Positions 16,382 through 24,347 of a stretch of 40,829 nucleotides of DNA are shown piece after piece (positions within the stretch are counted from its first letter, which is position 1; every line of letters begins with the position of its first letter). The stretch lies in NCBI GenBank assembly GCA_024690265.1, contig JAILCW010000087.1, positions 1-40,829 of the forward strand, given 5' to 3'. The notes beneath the pieces are model-generated. The model searched no databases. It saw only the letters and a list, made by a program, of their open reading frames with translations, and had not been told where the DNA came from. The stretch comes from Lachnospiraceae bacterium. GTDB taxonomy: Bacteria; Bacillota; Clostridia; Lachnospirales; Lachnospiraceae. A program made the translations under genes and the position numbers.

Positions 16382-18189
16382 ATTTTATAACCCATAGCAG
16401 ATTGGTAAAACTTGGTGTGGCTGCCATTACGGCAGTAGTGATTACGCTGTTGGCGGGCCTGGGTGTATTTCGCTGGTTGGATAATCGCGTGGCAGATATG
16501 GTTTATCAGAAGCAGGAACTTACCTCCGGTAAAGTGCTGGTTATCGGTATTGATGAGAAGGCATTGCAGCAGTATGGCCCATTCCAATCCTGGGACCGCA
16601 GCATTATGGCCAAGGCCTTGGAACAGTTGGCTTCGGATACAGAGCGTCAACCGGCTGTAGTGGCTATTGATACCCTCTACAGTGGACTGCGACAAGATGC
16701 CAGTGATGATATGTTGGCTGCGGCAGCAGGCAAGTTGCCATGTGTGGTAACCGGTGCGTCTGCTGCCTTTGGAACTACCAGACAGTTTGATGAATCCGGC
16801 AAGGTCATCATCAACGATTATGCCATTACCGCATACGAGGAATCCTATGATGCGCTAAAGGCGGTTTCGAATATCGGCCACATCAACGCTATGTATGATG
16901 GGGACGGTGTGTTACGTCATAGCATCCTATACATCGACACTCCAAACGGAGAACGAATCTATTCCATGGCAGCGGTTGCTGCCGAGGAATATCTGAAACA
17001 GCAGGGCGAGTCCGTTGTATATCCAACAACAGATAGTCGCGGAAGATATTATGTGGCATACACGGGAGCGCCGGGAGACTTCTATGATGGCGTATCCATC
17101 TATGACCTTATTGAGGGCAACGTAGATCCTTCATACTATGCGGACAAAATCGTATATATCGGACCTTATGCGGCAGGCCTTGCAGATAATGTGATTACGC
17201 CGATTGATCGTTCCCGCAACATGTTTGGTGTGGAGTATCAGGCCAATGTGGTAGAACAGCTCCTGGCAGAAAATTACAAACAGGAAGCGCAGGATGGAAT
17301 TCAGTTGTTGCTTCTGTTTGTTATAACGTTTTGCACCATGGCGCTGTTTATTAAGTTAAAACTGGCACCATCCAGTGCTCTCGCATTTGTGCTCATTGGC
17401 GCTAGCCTGGGTATTGCAATCCTTTTGTATGGACGGGGATTGGTGGTACATCCGCTGTGGATTCCGCTTGGAATCTTTATCGTGTACATTCTTGTTATTA
17501 TCTGGGAATTCCTGCGACAGCGCGAAGCCAGAAAACAGATTACCAAGACCTTCGAGCGATACGTGGACTCCTCCATCGTAGCAGAGCTGTTAAAGGAAGG
17601 AACCGATGCCTTAGGACTGAATGGTAAGTCCTGCGAGATTGCCGTTTTATTCGTTGATATTCGTGGGTTTACCACTATGTCAGAACATATGACGGCGGAG
17701 CAGGTCGTATCTATTTTGGATGAATATCTTGGTATGTGTAGCGATTGCGTTCACAAGAATCACGGTACCCTGGATAAGTTTGTGGGTGACTGTACCATGG
17801 CTTTTTGGGGGGCACCTCTTCCTATGGAGAATCCGATGTTGCATGCGGTAAAATGTGCCCAGGACATCATTGATGGTGCAGCCCGAATCTCGGCAAGCTT
17901 GCAGGAGCGCATGGGTGTGCCGTTGAATGTGGGAGTTGGTGTTAACTATGGACATGCCGTTGTTGGTAATATCGGTGCGCCGGACCGTATGGACTACACC
18001 GCCATCGGAGATACCGTCAATACCGCTGCTCGATTAGAGGCCAACGCACCGGCTGGTCACATTTATATCAGCCGCGTGGTTGCTGATCAACTGAAGGATG
18101 ACATTTCTGTGGAGTCGCTGGGCGCCACCATCAAGCTCAAAGGTAAGGCTGAGGGCTTTGAAGTGCTCGACGTCACAGGGTGGAAGTAA
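16378..18189 (+). CDS. CHASE2-sensor class III adenylate cyclase
   Basis: The 603-residue membrane enzyme should make cAMP. An N-terminal span (about 10-32) is followed by an extracytoplasmic CHASE2 domain (about 35-300; VLVIGIDEKAL, YIGPYAAGLADNVITPID, FGVEYQANVV), three closely spaced membrane spans (about 306-385), and a C-terminal class III cyclase domain (about 415-600). Catalytic residues are intact: metal ligands D427 (LFVDIRGFT) and D471 (DKFVGDCTMAF), adenine-selecting K467 and T541, and transition-state N548 and R552 in IGDTVNTAARLE. Thr at 541 in place of Asp marks the class IIIb group. No cAMP receptor is encoded in the window. It lies last but one in the operon, overlapping the HD-GYP gene by 4 nt. 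Confidence 0.9.
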   Translation: MNFITHSRLVKLGVAAITAVVITLLAGLGVFRWLDNRVADMVYQKQELTSGKVLVIGIDEKALQQYGPFQSWDRSIMAKALEQLASDTERQPAVVAIDTLYSGLRQDASDDMLAAAAGKLPCVVTGASAAFGTTRQFDESGKVIINDYAITAYEESYDALKAVSNIGHINAMYDGDGVLRHSILYIDTPNGERIYSMAAVAAEEYLKQQGESVVYPTTDSRGRYYVAYTGAPGDFYDGVSIYDLIEGNVDPSYYADKIVYIGPYAAGLADNVITPIDRSRNMFGVEYQANVVEQLLAENYKQEAQDGIQLLLLFVITFCTMALFIKLKLAPSSALAFVLIGASLGIAILLYGRGLVVHPLWIPLGIFIVYILVIIWEFLRQREARKQITKTFERYVDSSIVAELLKEGTDALGLNGKSCEIAVLFVDIRGFTTMSEHMTAEQVVSILDEYLGMCSDCVHKNHGTLDKFVGDCTMAFWGAPLPMENPMLHAVKCAQDIIDGAARISASLQERMGVPLNVGVGVNYGHAVVGNIGAPDRMDYTAIGDTVNTAARLEANAPAGHIYISRVVADQLKDDISVESLGATIKLKGKAEGFEVLDVTGWK

Positions 18190-18231
18190 TATAATTACAT
18201 ATAGTTAGACATCAAAACCTAGGAGGGGAAC

Positions 18232-18639
18232 ATGGAGAAATATAAGAGAGATAGTATTTGGCGTGATCGCAAGCGTACATTTTTAGGATTGCCTTGGAGT
18301 TTTACGGTTTATGAGTTGACGGAGGATCGCCTCTTTGTGAAGACCGGATTCTTCACAATTAATGAGGAAGAAATTCGCTTATACCGCGTAATGGATGTTC
18401 AGTACAAGGCGACCTTTGGTCAGCGCTTGTTTGGAGTGGGCTCCATTTATTTGACTACATCGGATAAGAGTGCACATGATCTGGAAATCCGAAGCGTAAA
18501 GCGTCCACGTGATGTAAAAGAGCTTTTATCCAGCAAGGTTGAAGAGCAACGCTTGAAGAATCGTGTGGTTGGACGAGAGATGATGGGCATGGCTGACGGT
18601 GACAACGATGACCTAGATGATGAAGTAACGGAGAATTAG
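18232..18639 (+). CDS. Small bacterial PH-domain (bPH2/YdbS-like) protein
   Basis: The 135-residue product shows a bacterial PH-like domain over most of its length: FTVYELTEDRLFVKTGFFT, EEIRLYRVMDVQ, FGQRLFGVGSIYLTTSDKSA. It ends in an acidic tail (DGDNDDLDDEVTEN). There is no membrane span or signal peptide. Family members of this type are often membrane proteins of unknown role; this one is soluble. It starts 42 nt after the cyclase with GGAGGGG before the ATG and probably ends the operon, though it could have its own weak promoter. No clear terminator follows until the hairpin at 18827. Confidence 0.7.
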   Translation: MEKYKRDSIWRDRKRTFLGLPWSFTVYELTEDRLFVKTGFFTINEEEIRLYRVMDVQYKATFGQRLFGVGSIYLTTSDKSAHDLEIRSVKRPRDVKELLSSKVEEQRLKNRVVGREMMGMADGDNDDLDDEVTEN

Positions 18640-18745
18640 TCAGGAATATTCAGGCGATAAGTGAATCTACCTACTTTTTGGGCGAAAAAGCTGAAAAAAA
18701 TGCAAATTAGGCGATTTTTTTGTTTAATTTGTTCAGAAAGTGCGT

Positions 18746-18751
18746 TATAAT
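18746..18751 (+). promoter_or_regulatory. -10 box of the DAHP synthase promoter
   Basis: A consensus TATAAT lies 17 bp after a poor -35 (TTTAAT, 18723-18728). The leader from about 18758 to 18937 is 180 nt and contains the large hairpin at 18827. Confidence 0.5.
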
Positions 18752-18826
18752 AACATTGTGATGAAGTAGTAATGAAATAGAAGTTTATCGTTTACCTTTT
18801 TTCCTTTCAATCCTTTCTTTTTTGAG

Positions 18827-18886
18827 AACGGGGTATCCTTTAGTACTTTTCCTTTGAAAAGTGTTGAAGGATGCCTCGTTTTCGTT
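18827..18886 (+). terminator. Long leader hairpin, possible attenuator of the DAHP synthase gene
   Basis: Bases 18827-18850 pair with 18857-18880 in an uninterrupted 24-bp stem (including several G-T pairs) around a CCTTTG loop, followed by TTTTCGTTTATT. It lies downstream of the TATAAT and 52 nt upstream of the ribosome-binding region, so it could be a transcription attenuator or simply the terminator of the preceding operon. Confidence 0.6.
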
Positions 18887-18937
18887 TATTCTACTTGTTA
18901 GGAAAAGGACGAAAAGGAAGATAAGGAGTTTACTAAC

Positions 18938-19975
18938 ATGGATATGGATATGGAATTTATACGGAAGCTGCCGACTCCTAAGGAGTTGAAGGAGCAGCAT
19001 CCGGTGAGCAAAGAGATTCAGCAGTTGAAGGAATCTCGTGATGCGGTGATTCGCAATATCATGGAGGGCAAGGATGATCGATTGATGTTGATTATCGGAC
19101 CTTGTTCTGCGGACCATGAGGATCCGGTCATCGAGTATATTTCTCGTCTGGCGAAGGTTCAGGAGAAGGTGGCGGATAAGATTTTTATTGTGCCACGTAT
19201 TTATACGAATAAGCCTCGTACCATTGGTAAGGGCTACAAGGGTATGTTCTCTCAACCGGATCCGGAGAAGAAGGAAGACTTGCTGAAGGGTATCATAGCA
19301 ATCCGTGCCCTTCATATGCGTGCAGCCACTGAGTGTGGATTTACCTGTGCGGATGAGATGTTGTATCCGGAGAATCACAGATACCTGTCGGATTTATTAT
19401 CTTATGTAGCCGTTGGTGCTCGTTCTGTAGAGAATCAGCAGCATCGACTGACCGCCAGTGGTGTTGGTATTCCGGTTGGTATGAAGAATCCAACAGGTGG
19501 AGACTTAACCGTCCTTATGAACTCTGTAGAGGCTGCTCAGAGTGGTCATATGTTCAACTATCGTGGATGGGAAGTATCTACCCCAGGCAACCCGTTAACA
19601 CATGTGATTTTACGTGGTTGGGTAGATAAGTATGGACGTAACGTAGCCAATTATCACTACGAGGATTTGCGTGAGGTCCAGGCGCTCTATGCCAATCGTG
19701 AGTTGGCCAATCCAGGTGTTATCGTAGATTGTAACCACTCCAACTCCGGCAAGAAGTACAAGGAACAGATTCGTATCAGCAAGGATGTTCTTCATTCTTG
19801 TCATGTATCCGATGATATTCACAAGCTGGTGAAGGGGCTTATGATTGAGAGTTATCTGGAGGATGGCGCACAGAAGTTAGACGAGCACATCTATGGTAAG
19901 TCCATTACCGATCCTTGTCTTGGATGGAAGAAGACCGAGAAGCTGATTTTAGAGTTGGCTGACTTGTGGGATTAA
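18938..19975 (+). CDS. aroF: 3-deoxy-7-phosphoheptulonate (DAHP) synthase, class I
   Basis: The 345-residue enzyme condenses phosphoenolpyruvate and erythrose 4-phosphate, the first step of the shikimate pathway. Class I (AroF/G/H-like) signatures are LIIGPCSADHE, VPRIYTNKPRTIGKGYKG, GIPVGMKNPTGGDL, VDCNHSNSGKKY and YGKSITDPCLGW. The length matches the AroF/G/H type, which is usually feedback-regulated by an aromatic amino acid through the N-terminal region present here. AAGGAG lies about 10 nt before the first of three closely spaced in-frame ATGs, so a start 6 or 12 nt later is possible. It is monocistronic, with an unusual leader hairpin upstream and a terminator downstream. Confidence 0.92.
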   Translation: MDMDMEFIRKLPTPKELKEQHPVSKEIQQLKESRDAVIRNIMEGKDDRLMLIIGPCSADHEDPVIEYISRLAKVQEKVADKIFIVPRIYTNKPRTIGKGYKGMFSQPDPEKKEDLLKGIIAIRALHMRAATECGFTCADEMLYPENHRYLSDLLSYVAVGARSVENQQHRLTASGVGIPVGMKNPTGGDLTVLMNSVEAAQSGHMFNYRGWEVSTPGNPLTHVILRGWVDKYGRNVANYHYEDLREVQALYANRELANPGVIVDCNHSNSGKKYKEQIRISKDVLHSCHVSDDIHKLVKGLMIESYLEDGAQKLDEHIYGKSITDPCLGWKKTEKLILELADLWD

Positions 19976-19987
19976 TAAGAATAGTAG

Positions 19988-20017
19988 AAGCCCAGGGCAT
20001 TATGCTCTGGGCTTTTA
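19988..20017. terminator. Bidirectional terminator, first copy of an identical 28-bp hairpin
   Basis: AAGCCCAGGGCA pairs with TGCTCTGGGCTT around TTA, followed by TTTT on the plus strand. The same 28 bases recur exactly at 24348-24375. It separates the DAHP synthase from the convergent PucR gene. Confidence 0.85.
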
Positions 20018-20024
20018 TCATGGA

Positions 20025-21380
20025 TTAACCTAAGAATTCCAAAATCTGAACGGAACGTTCCAGGCGGATGAGTTCGGAGATATTCTCCAGATTCACCCCA
20101 GTTAGTTCCGTTATTTTTTTGAGACGATAGGTTAGGGTGTTGCGGTGTACAAACAGTGCTGCAGCGGTGTCCTTGACGCTAAGACCACACTTGATGTAGC
20201 TGGTAAGGGTCTCTAGTAATTGTCCGTCCTTGGTTGTATCATATTCCATCAAACGAAAGATGGCAGGATGAACATAGCTCTCCAATAAATCCCGGTTCTT
20301 GCATTCATTCAAAATATGGAAGAATTCATAGTCCCTCCAATCGTGAAAGATTTCCTGGCGTCCGAGCTTGGCAGCAATGGAAAAGGTTGCTCTGGTAAGG
20401 CGGTATTGCCGTGGAATCTCGTCGATGTAATGGAAGACGTTGCTGCTGGCTGCATCGTATATCTGCTCTTTGAGATTCGAGGCACGGAATTGCTCATCAA
20501 GAGAGGCTTCGTCCTCTTCTTTGATAAATGCCACAATGTAATTATGGTACACAAATACATGCAACAATTGTGGAAACGCATGAAACTGGTTACGAAGATA
20601 GGACACGTCATGCAGGGTGTTTAAGCGCCCGCGAATCAGGTACATCTTGAGATTACATGGGGCCATTAATGTCTTGGCCAAAAGCTGAGTCTCGCCCTCT
20701 TCGATGGGATTGCCATTAAGCAGGTTCGTAAGAATCTCTGAGGAGGCACTGATGAACATATCGCTGTACTCTACGTGAAAACGCAGTGCCTTAGCCAACT
20801 TCTTGCTGATACGAGGCAAGAATTGCTGGTGATAAGGCTCGATTCCCTTCTTGTTATCTAACAGAATCACATAACCGATGGGATGCTTCTTATAATACAA
20901 CAAACTGCAAAGCTTCAACTCATCAGAAATCGGGCAGGTGACGAAAAAGGCATCGGAATTCTTGGGAAGACGCTCACTCGGAAGCATCTCTGTGATGGCT
21001 TCGATGAATTCATAGGTACAGCTTCCGCGACGGATATTGGCGGTCCACAGTGTATCGGTGACCTTGGGGTTACGTGAATAATCAATCACATGAAATCCTA
21101 AGTCAATGATGACAATGGAACGTTCCAAGAACTTGGCGGTACGCTCCACCAATGTGTGAAAATCTTCATTCTCAAACAATGGCGGGAATACGTTGCGATA
21201 ACCGGTCTCATAGGCTGTTGGGGCAGAGGGGTCCTCCTTCTTGTTCTCTGCTAATCGTTGTGCCATATCCAGCACATAGCTCTCCAATTGGTCCGGTGAA
21301 ATCTGTATCTGGTTTTCCTTGATGGTTGCGTCATATCTGGTGGTTAGGAGATCACGCAAATCTAAATTTTGAATATCCAT
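20025..21380 (-). CDS. PucR-family transcriptional regulator
   Basis: The 451-residue regulator has a C-terminal PucR/CdaR-type helix-turn-helix (LSVKDTAAALFVHRNTLTYR followed by LKKITELTGVNL). A long N-terminal half has no membrane span and could be a GAF-like or GGDEF-like sensing region (IIDLGFHVIDYSRNP, HPIGYVILLDNKKG). Family members respond to small metabolites. The ATG at 21380 is chosen because a consensus -10 box (TATAAT, 21392 to 21387 on this strand) ends 6 nt upstream. An in-frame ATG at 21395 would precede transcription start. It is divergent from the flavin reductase and dehydrogenase genes and probably controls them. Confidence 0.85.
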   Translation of the reverse strand: MDIQNLDLRDLLTTRYDATIKENQIQISPDQLESYVLDMAQRLAENKKEDPSAPTAYETGYRNVFPPLFENEDFHTLVERTAKFLERSIVIIDLGFHVIDYSRNPKVTDTLWTANIRRGSCTYEFIEAITEMLPSERLPKNSDAFFVTCPISDELKLCSLLYYKKHPIGYVILLDNKKGIEPYHQQFLPRISKKLAKALRFHVEYSDMFISASSEILTNLLNGNPIEEGETQLLAKTLMAPCNLKMYLIRGRLNTLHDVSYLRNQFHAFPQLLHVFVYHNYIVAFIKEEDEASLDEQFRASNLKEQIYDAASSNVFHYIDEIPRQYRLTRATFSIAAKLGRQEIFHDWRDYEFFHILNECKNRDLLESYVHPAIFRLMEYDTTKDGQLLETLTSYIKCGLSVKDTAAALFVHRNTLTYRLKKITELTGVNLENISELIRLERSVQILEFLG

Positions 21381-21386
21381 ATATTC

Positions 21387-21414
21387 ATTATACATATTTG
21401 TGCACGGCGCACAA
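21387..21414 (-). promoter_or_regulatory. pucR promoter with overlapping inverted repeat
   Basis: On the minus strand TTGTGC (21414-21409), a 16-bp spacer and TATAAT (21392-21387) precede the ATG by 6 nt. The -35 box is one arm of an inverted repeat TTGTGC-N5-GCACAA (21398-21414), a good candidate operator. Confidence 0.55.
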
Positions 21415-21446
21415 TACACACCTGTGTTTTTTATGCTCCAAGTCTG

Positions 21447-21475
21447 TTTAAAATTTCACAATCCTTCTCTATAAT
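21447..21475 (+). promoter_or_regulatory. Promoter of the flavin oxidoreductase operon
   Basis: TTTAAA (21447-21452), a 17-bp spacer and TATAAT (21470-21475) lie 31 nt before the start codon. It is divergent from the pucR promoter and about 35 bp downstream of the inverted repeat. Confidence 0.6.
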
Positions 21476-21506
21476 TTTCTTAAAAGTATGTAGAGGAGGT
21501 ATGAAA

Positions 21507-23456
21507 ATGTCATACGAGAAACTATTCGAGAGAGGCAGAATTGGCTCTTTGAACTTAAAGAACCGCGTTGTCATGCCAGCTATGGGTGTGTCTCTTGCAC
21601 AACAGAATGGTGAAGCAAATGAGCACATCATTCGTTACTATGAAGAGCGTGCTAAGGGCGGCGTTGGTTTGATTATCACTGAGATTTGTAGAGTGGAGCC
21701 GGTATATGGTACCGCTATTCCAAATCAGCTCGGTGCTTATGAGTTGGGCCAGGTGCCTCATTTGGAGAGACTTGCAGAGCGCGTTCATAAGTATGGAACG
21801 AAGATTTTCCTTCAGTTACAGCATCCGGGACGCGAGAATAAGTCTGCCATGATTGGTGGAAGACAGATTGTTGCTCCAAGTGCTGTTATGTGTAAGGCAA
21901 CACAGGAGATGCCAAGAGAGCTTACCACAGAGGAAGTTCAGGACTTGGTAAAAGCATTTATTCGCGGCGCTGTTTTTGCAAAGATTGCTGGGTTTGACGG
22001 TGTCGAGTTACATGCAGCTCATGGATACTTATTAAATGAGTTCTTGTCTCCATATACCAATAAGAGAACCGACCGTTACGGCGGAAGCTTTGAGAATCGC
22101 ATCCGTATTTTAGAGGAGATGATTACCGGTATCCGCTTTATGTGTGGTCCGCAGTTCGCTATCTCTGTTCGTATCAGTGCTGATGAGTTCGTAGAAGGTG
22201 GCTTGAAGTTAGAAGACGGTGTCAAGATTGCTCGCACATTAGAGAGCTTTGGCATCGATGTTATCAATGTCAGCAGCGGTATCTATGAGAGTTCTACTAC
22301 CATCGTTGAGCCTGCAAGCTTTGCACAGGGCTGGAGAAGACACTTGGGAACTGCTGTTAAGAAGGCAGTTAAGATTCCTGTAATTGCTGCAAACAATATC
22401 AAGGATCCGGATGTGGCTGAAGAGTTGTTAGAGACAGATGTATGCGATTATGTTGCTATTGGTCGTGCAAACCTTGCTGATCCGGAATGGGTGAAGAAAA
22501 CCAAGGAAGGCCGCGCTGACGAAATCAATAAGTGTATTGGATGTCTGTACTGCTTTGGTAGCCTGAGTGAAGGCGGTCATATTAAGTGTGCAGTAAACCC
22601 TCGCTGTGGTCGTGAAGTAGAGTATTCAAACGTTGTTAAGAACGGAAACGGAAGAAAGGTTGCAATCATCGGTGGTGGTCCTGGCGGAATGCAGGCTGCA
22701 CTTACCTTAAGTGAGCGTGGATTTGCACCGGTCTTATTTGAAAAAGAAGATCACTTGGGTGGTCAGTTGAACGTTGCTGAGAAGCCGTTGTTAAAGGAGA
22801 AGCTGGGAGCTTACAAAGATTCCTTGATTGCCCGAATTAATAAAGATTCCAACATTGAAGTTCGATTATCCTGCGCAGCTACCGTAGAGAATGTAAAAGA
22901 ATTGAACCCGGTAGGTGTATTTATTGCAACCGGTGGAACACCAATCATCCCGAATATTCCTGGTATTGATGGTGCCAATGTTATGACTGCAGAAGATGTA
23001 TTACTTGGCAAGAAAACTCCTACCGGCAAAGTAGCTGTTATCGGTGGAGGAATCACCGGTCTTGAGACAGCAGAAACCTTAGGTGATAAGGGTTGCCAGG
23101 TAACATTGGTTGAGATGATGAAGGATGTCGGAAGAGGTCTTTACAAGTCTGTATTGGTGGATGTCATGATGCGTTACAAGAAGATGGGCATTGAAGTGAA
23201 GACTTGCGAGCGTTTGATGAATATCGGTGAAAAGGACATTACCCTTATGAACACCGTAACAACACAGTTGTCCAAGGTAGAAGCAGATTCTGTAGTTGTT
23301 GCATTGGGTGTTCGTCCGGTAAATCAGTTGGTAGACCCATTCTATGACAACTTTGAAAATGTATTTGTTATTGGCGATGCAGATCGCTCCGGTAGAATCG
23401 TGGATGCTACTTTTGCAGCGAACGGCCTTGGCTCTACATTTTTAGCAGATGAATAA
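21507..23456 (+). CDS. NADH:flavin oxidoreductase (Old Yellow Enzyme / 2,4-dienoyl-CoA reductase family)
   Basis: The 649-residue flavo-iron-sulfur enzyme has an N-terminal FMN-binding TIM barrel of the Old Yellow Enzyme type (about 1-340). Its signature runs from HAAHGYLLNEFLSPYTNKR to DRYGGSFENR. A cysteine cluster follows (C343, C346, C349 and the Cys of IKCAVNPRCG) for a 4Fe-4S centre, then an FAD/NAD(P)-binding half with IIGGGPGGMQAAL and VIGGGITGLETAE. The family reduces activated C=C bonds (dienoyl-CoA, cinnamate-type acids, bile-acid enones). AGGAGG is 7 nt from the ATG at 21507; the ATG at 21501 is too close. It forms an operon with the dehydrogenase 16 nt downstream. The substrate cannot be read from sequence. 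Confidence 0.88.
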   Translation: MSYEKLFERGRIGSLNLKNRVVMPAMGVSLAQQNGEANEHIIRYYEERAKGGVGLIITEICRVEPVYGTAIPNQLGAYELGQVPHLERLAERVHKYGTKIFLQLQHPGRENKSAMIGGRQIVAPSAVMCKATQEMPRELTTEEVQDLVKAFIRGAVFAKIAGFDGVELHAAHGYLLNEFLSPYTNKRTDRYGGSFENRIRILEEMITGIRFMCGPQFAISVRISADEFVEGGLKLEDGVKIARTLESFGIDVINVSSGIYESSTTIVEPASFAQGWRRHLGTAVKKAVKIPVIAANNIKDPDVAEELLETDVCDYVAIGRANLADPEWVKKTKEGRADEINKCIGCLYCFGSLSEGGHIKCAVNPRCGREVEYSNVVKNGNGRKVAIIGGGPGGMQAALTLSERGFAPVLFEKEDHLGGQLNVAEKPLLKEKLGAYKDSLIARINKDSNIEVRLSCAATVENVKELNPVGVFIATGGTPIIPNIPGIDGANVMTAEDVLLGKKTPTGKVAVIGGGITGLETAETLGDKGCQVTLVEMMKDVGRGLYKSVLVDVMMRYKKMGIEVKTCERLMNIGEKDITLMNTVTTQLSKVEADSVVVALGVRPVNQLVDPFYDNFENVFVIGDADRSGRIVDATFAANGLGSTFLADE

Positions 23457-23472
23457 AGGAGGATTATCATAG

Positions 23473-24330
23473 ATGAAAGAGTTCGAAAACAAGGTAGCGC
23501 TGATTACCGGTGCAGCCAACGGATTTGGTAAAGAATTTGTAAAAGAAGCTTGCATGCGCAAGATGCGAATTGCAGCAGTTGATATCGAGGGTGCAGAGCT
23601 TGACGCTGTAGTAAATGATGCAAAGGCTGCTGGCGCAGAGATCATTGGTATCACTGCAGATTTGACAAAGTTTGAGGAAGTTGAGAAGGTTGTAGCTAAG
23701 GTTATGGATACCTATGGCCAGATTGACTTGTTGATGAATAATGCGGGAATTGCTCTTCCTGGTGAAGTATGGAAGTTGCCGGTACGCGATTGGGAGTGGA
23801 TTTTCCACATCAATGTCATGAGCCATGTTTACTTCATGAAGCTGGTTATTCCAATTATGATGGAGCAGAAGACCCATTGTCATATCGTTAATACGGCTTC
23901 TGTTGCAGGCTTGTTGACTTCTAATGGTATGCCTGCTTATCACACAACCAAGCACGCTGCAGTTGCATTGGCTGAGAGTACTTCTTATGACTTGCAGGCA
24001 GCAGGTGCAGATATTGTGGTTAGCGTATATTGTCCAGGCTTCGTACAGACAGACTTACATCACTGCGAGAGACATAGACCGGAACAGTATCGTGATGATT
24101 CTGATCCATACTACACCAGCCCTGATTTCTATGCAGGACAGAAGCGTGCTGAGAACGTAATTGTAACCGGTATGCCAATTGATTCTGTTGGTATGCGTGT
24201 ATTTACCGCCATTGAGGACGAGGATTTCTATATTCTGACTCACCCAATCTACACCACCATTATCAAGGATCGTGTTGCAGATATGCTTGGCGGCAAGGGT
24301 CCGGACTTGGTGAAGTTAAGAAAACGCTAG
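23473..24330 (+). CDS. Short-chain dehydrogenase/reductase
   Basis: The 285-residue NAD(P)-dependent oxidoreductase is a classical SDR with TGAANGFG nucleotide-binding motif (near residue 13), LMNNAGIA, the catalytic Ser in NTASVAG and the YHTTK active site. The segment after PGFVQTDL carries an unusual acidic, Tyr-rich substrate loop (HRPEQYRDDSDPYYTSPDF). It follows the flavin reductase by 16 nt with AGGAGG before the ATG. Together they could interconvert a hydroxyl or keto group and an adjacent C=C bond, as in bile-acid, steroid or phenylpropanoid transformations. That is inference from the pairing only. Confidence 0.85.
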   Translation: MKEFENKVALITGAANGFGKEFVKEACMRKMRIAAVDIEGAELDAVVNDAKAAGAEIIGITADLTKFEEVEKVVAKVMDTYGQIDLLMNNAGIALPGEVWKLPVRDWEWIFHINVMSHVYFMKLVIPIMMEQKTHCHIVNTASVAGLLTSNGMPAYHTTKHAAVALAESTSYDLQAAGADIVVSVYCPGFVQTDLHHCERHRPEQYRDDSDPYYTSPDFYAGQKRAENVIVTGMPIDSVGMRVFTAIEDEDFYILTHPIYTTIIKDRVADMLGGKGPDLVKLRKR

Positions 24331-24347
24331 GATTTTTCCCATAATAA

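Noticed and set aside
18781-18825. Phe-rich codon run (five Phe and one Tyr in thirteen codons before TGA) as an attenuation leader peptide for the DAHP synthase
   Set aside because: The frame has a TAG just before it and no ATG, GTG or TTG start; the Phe codons follow from a pyrimidine tract.
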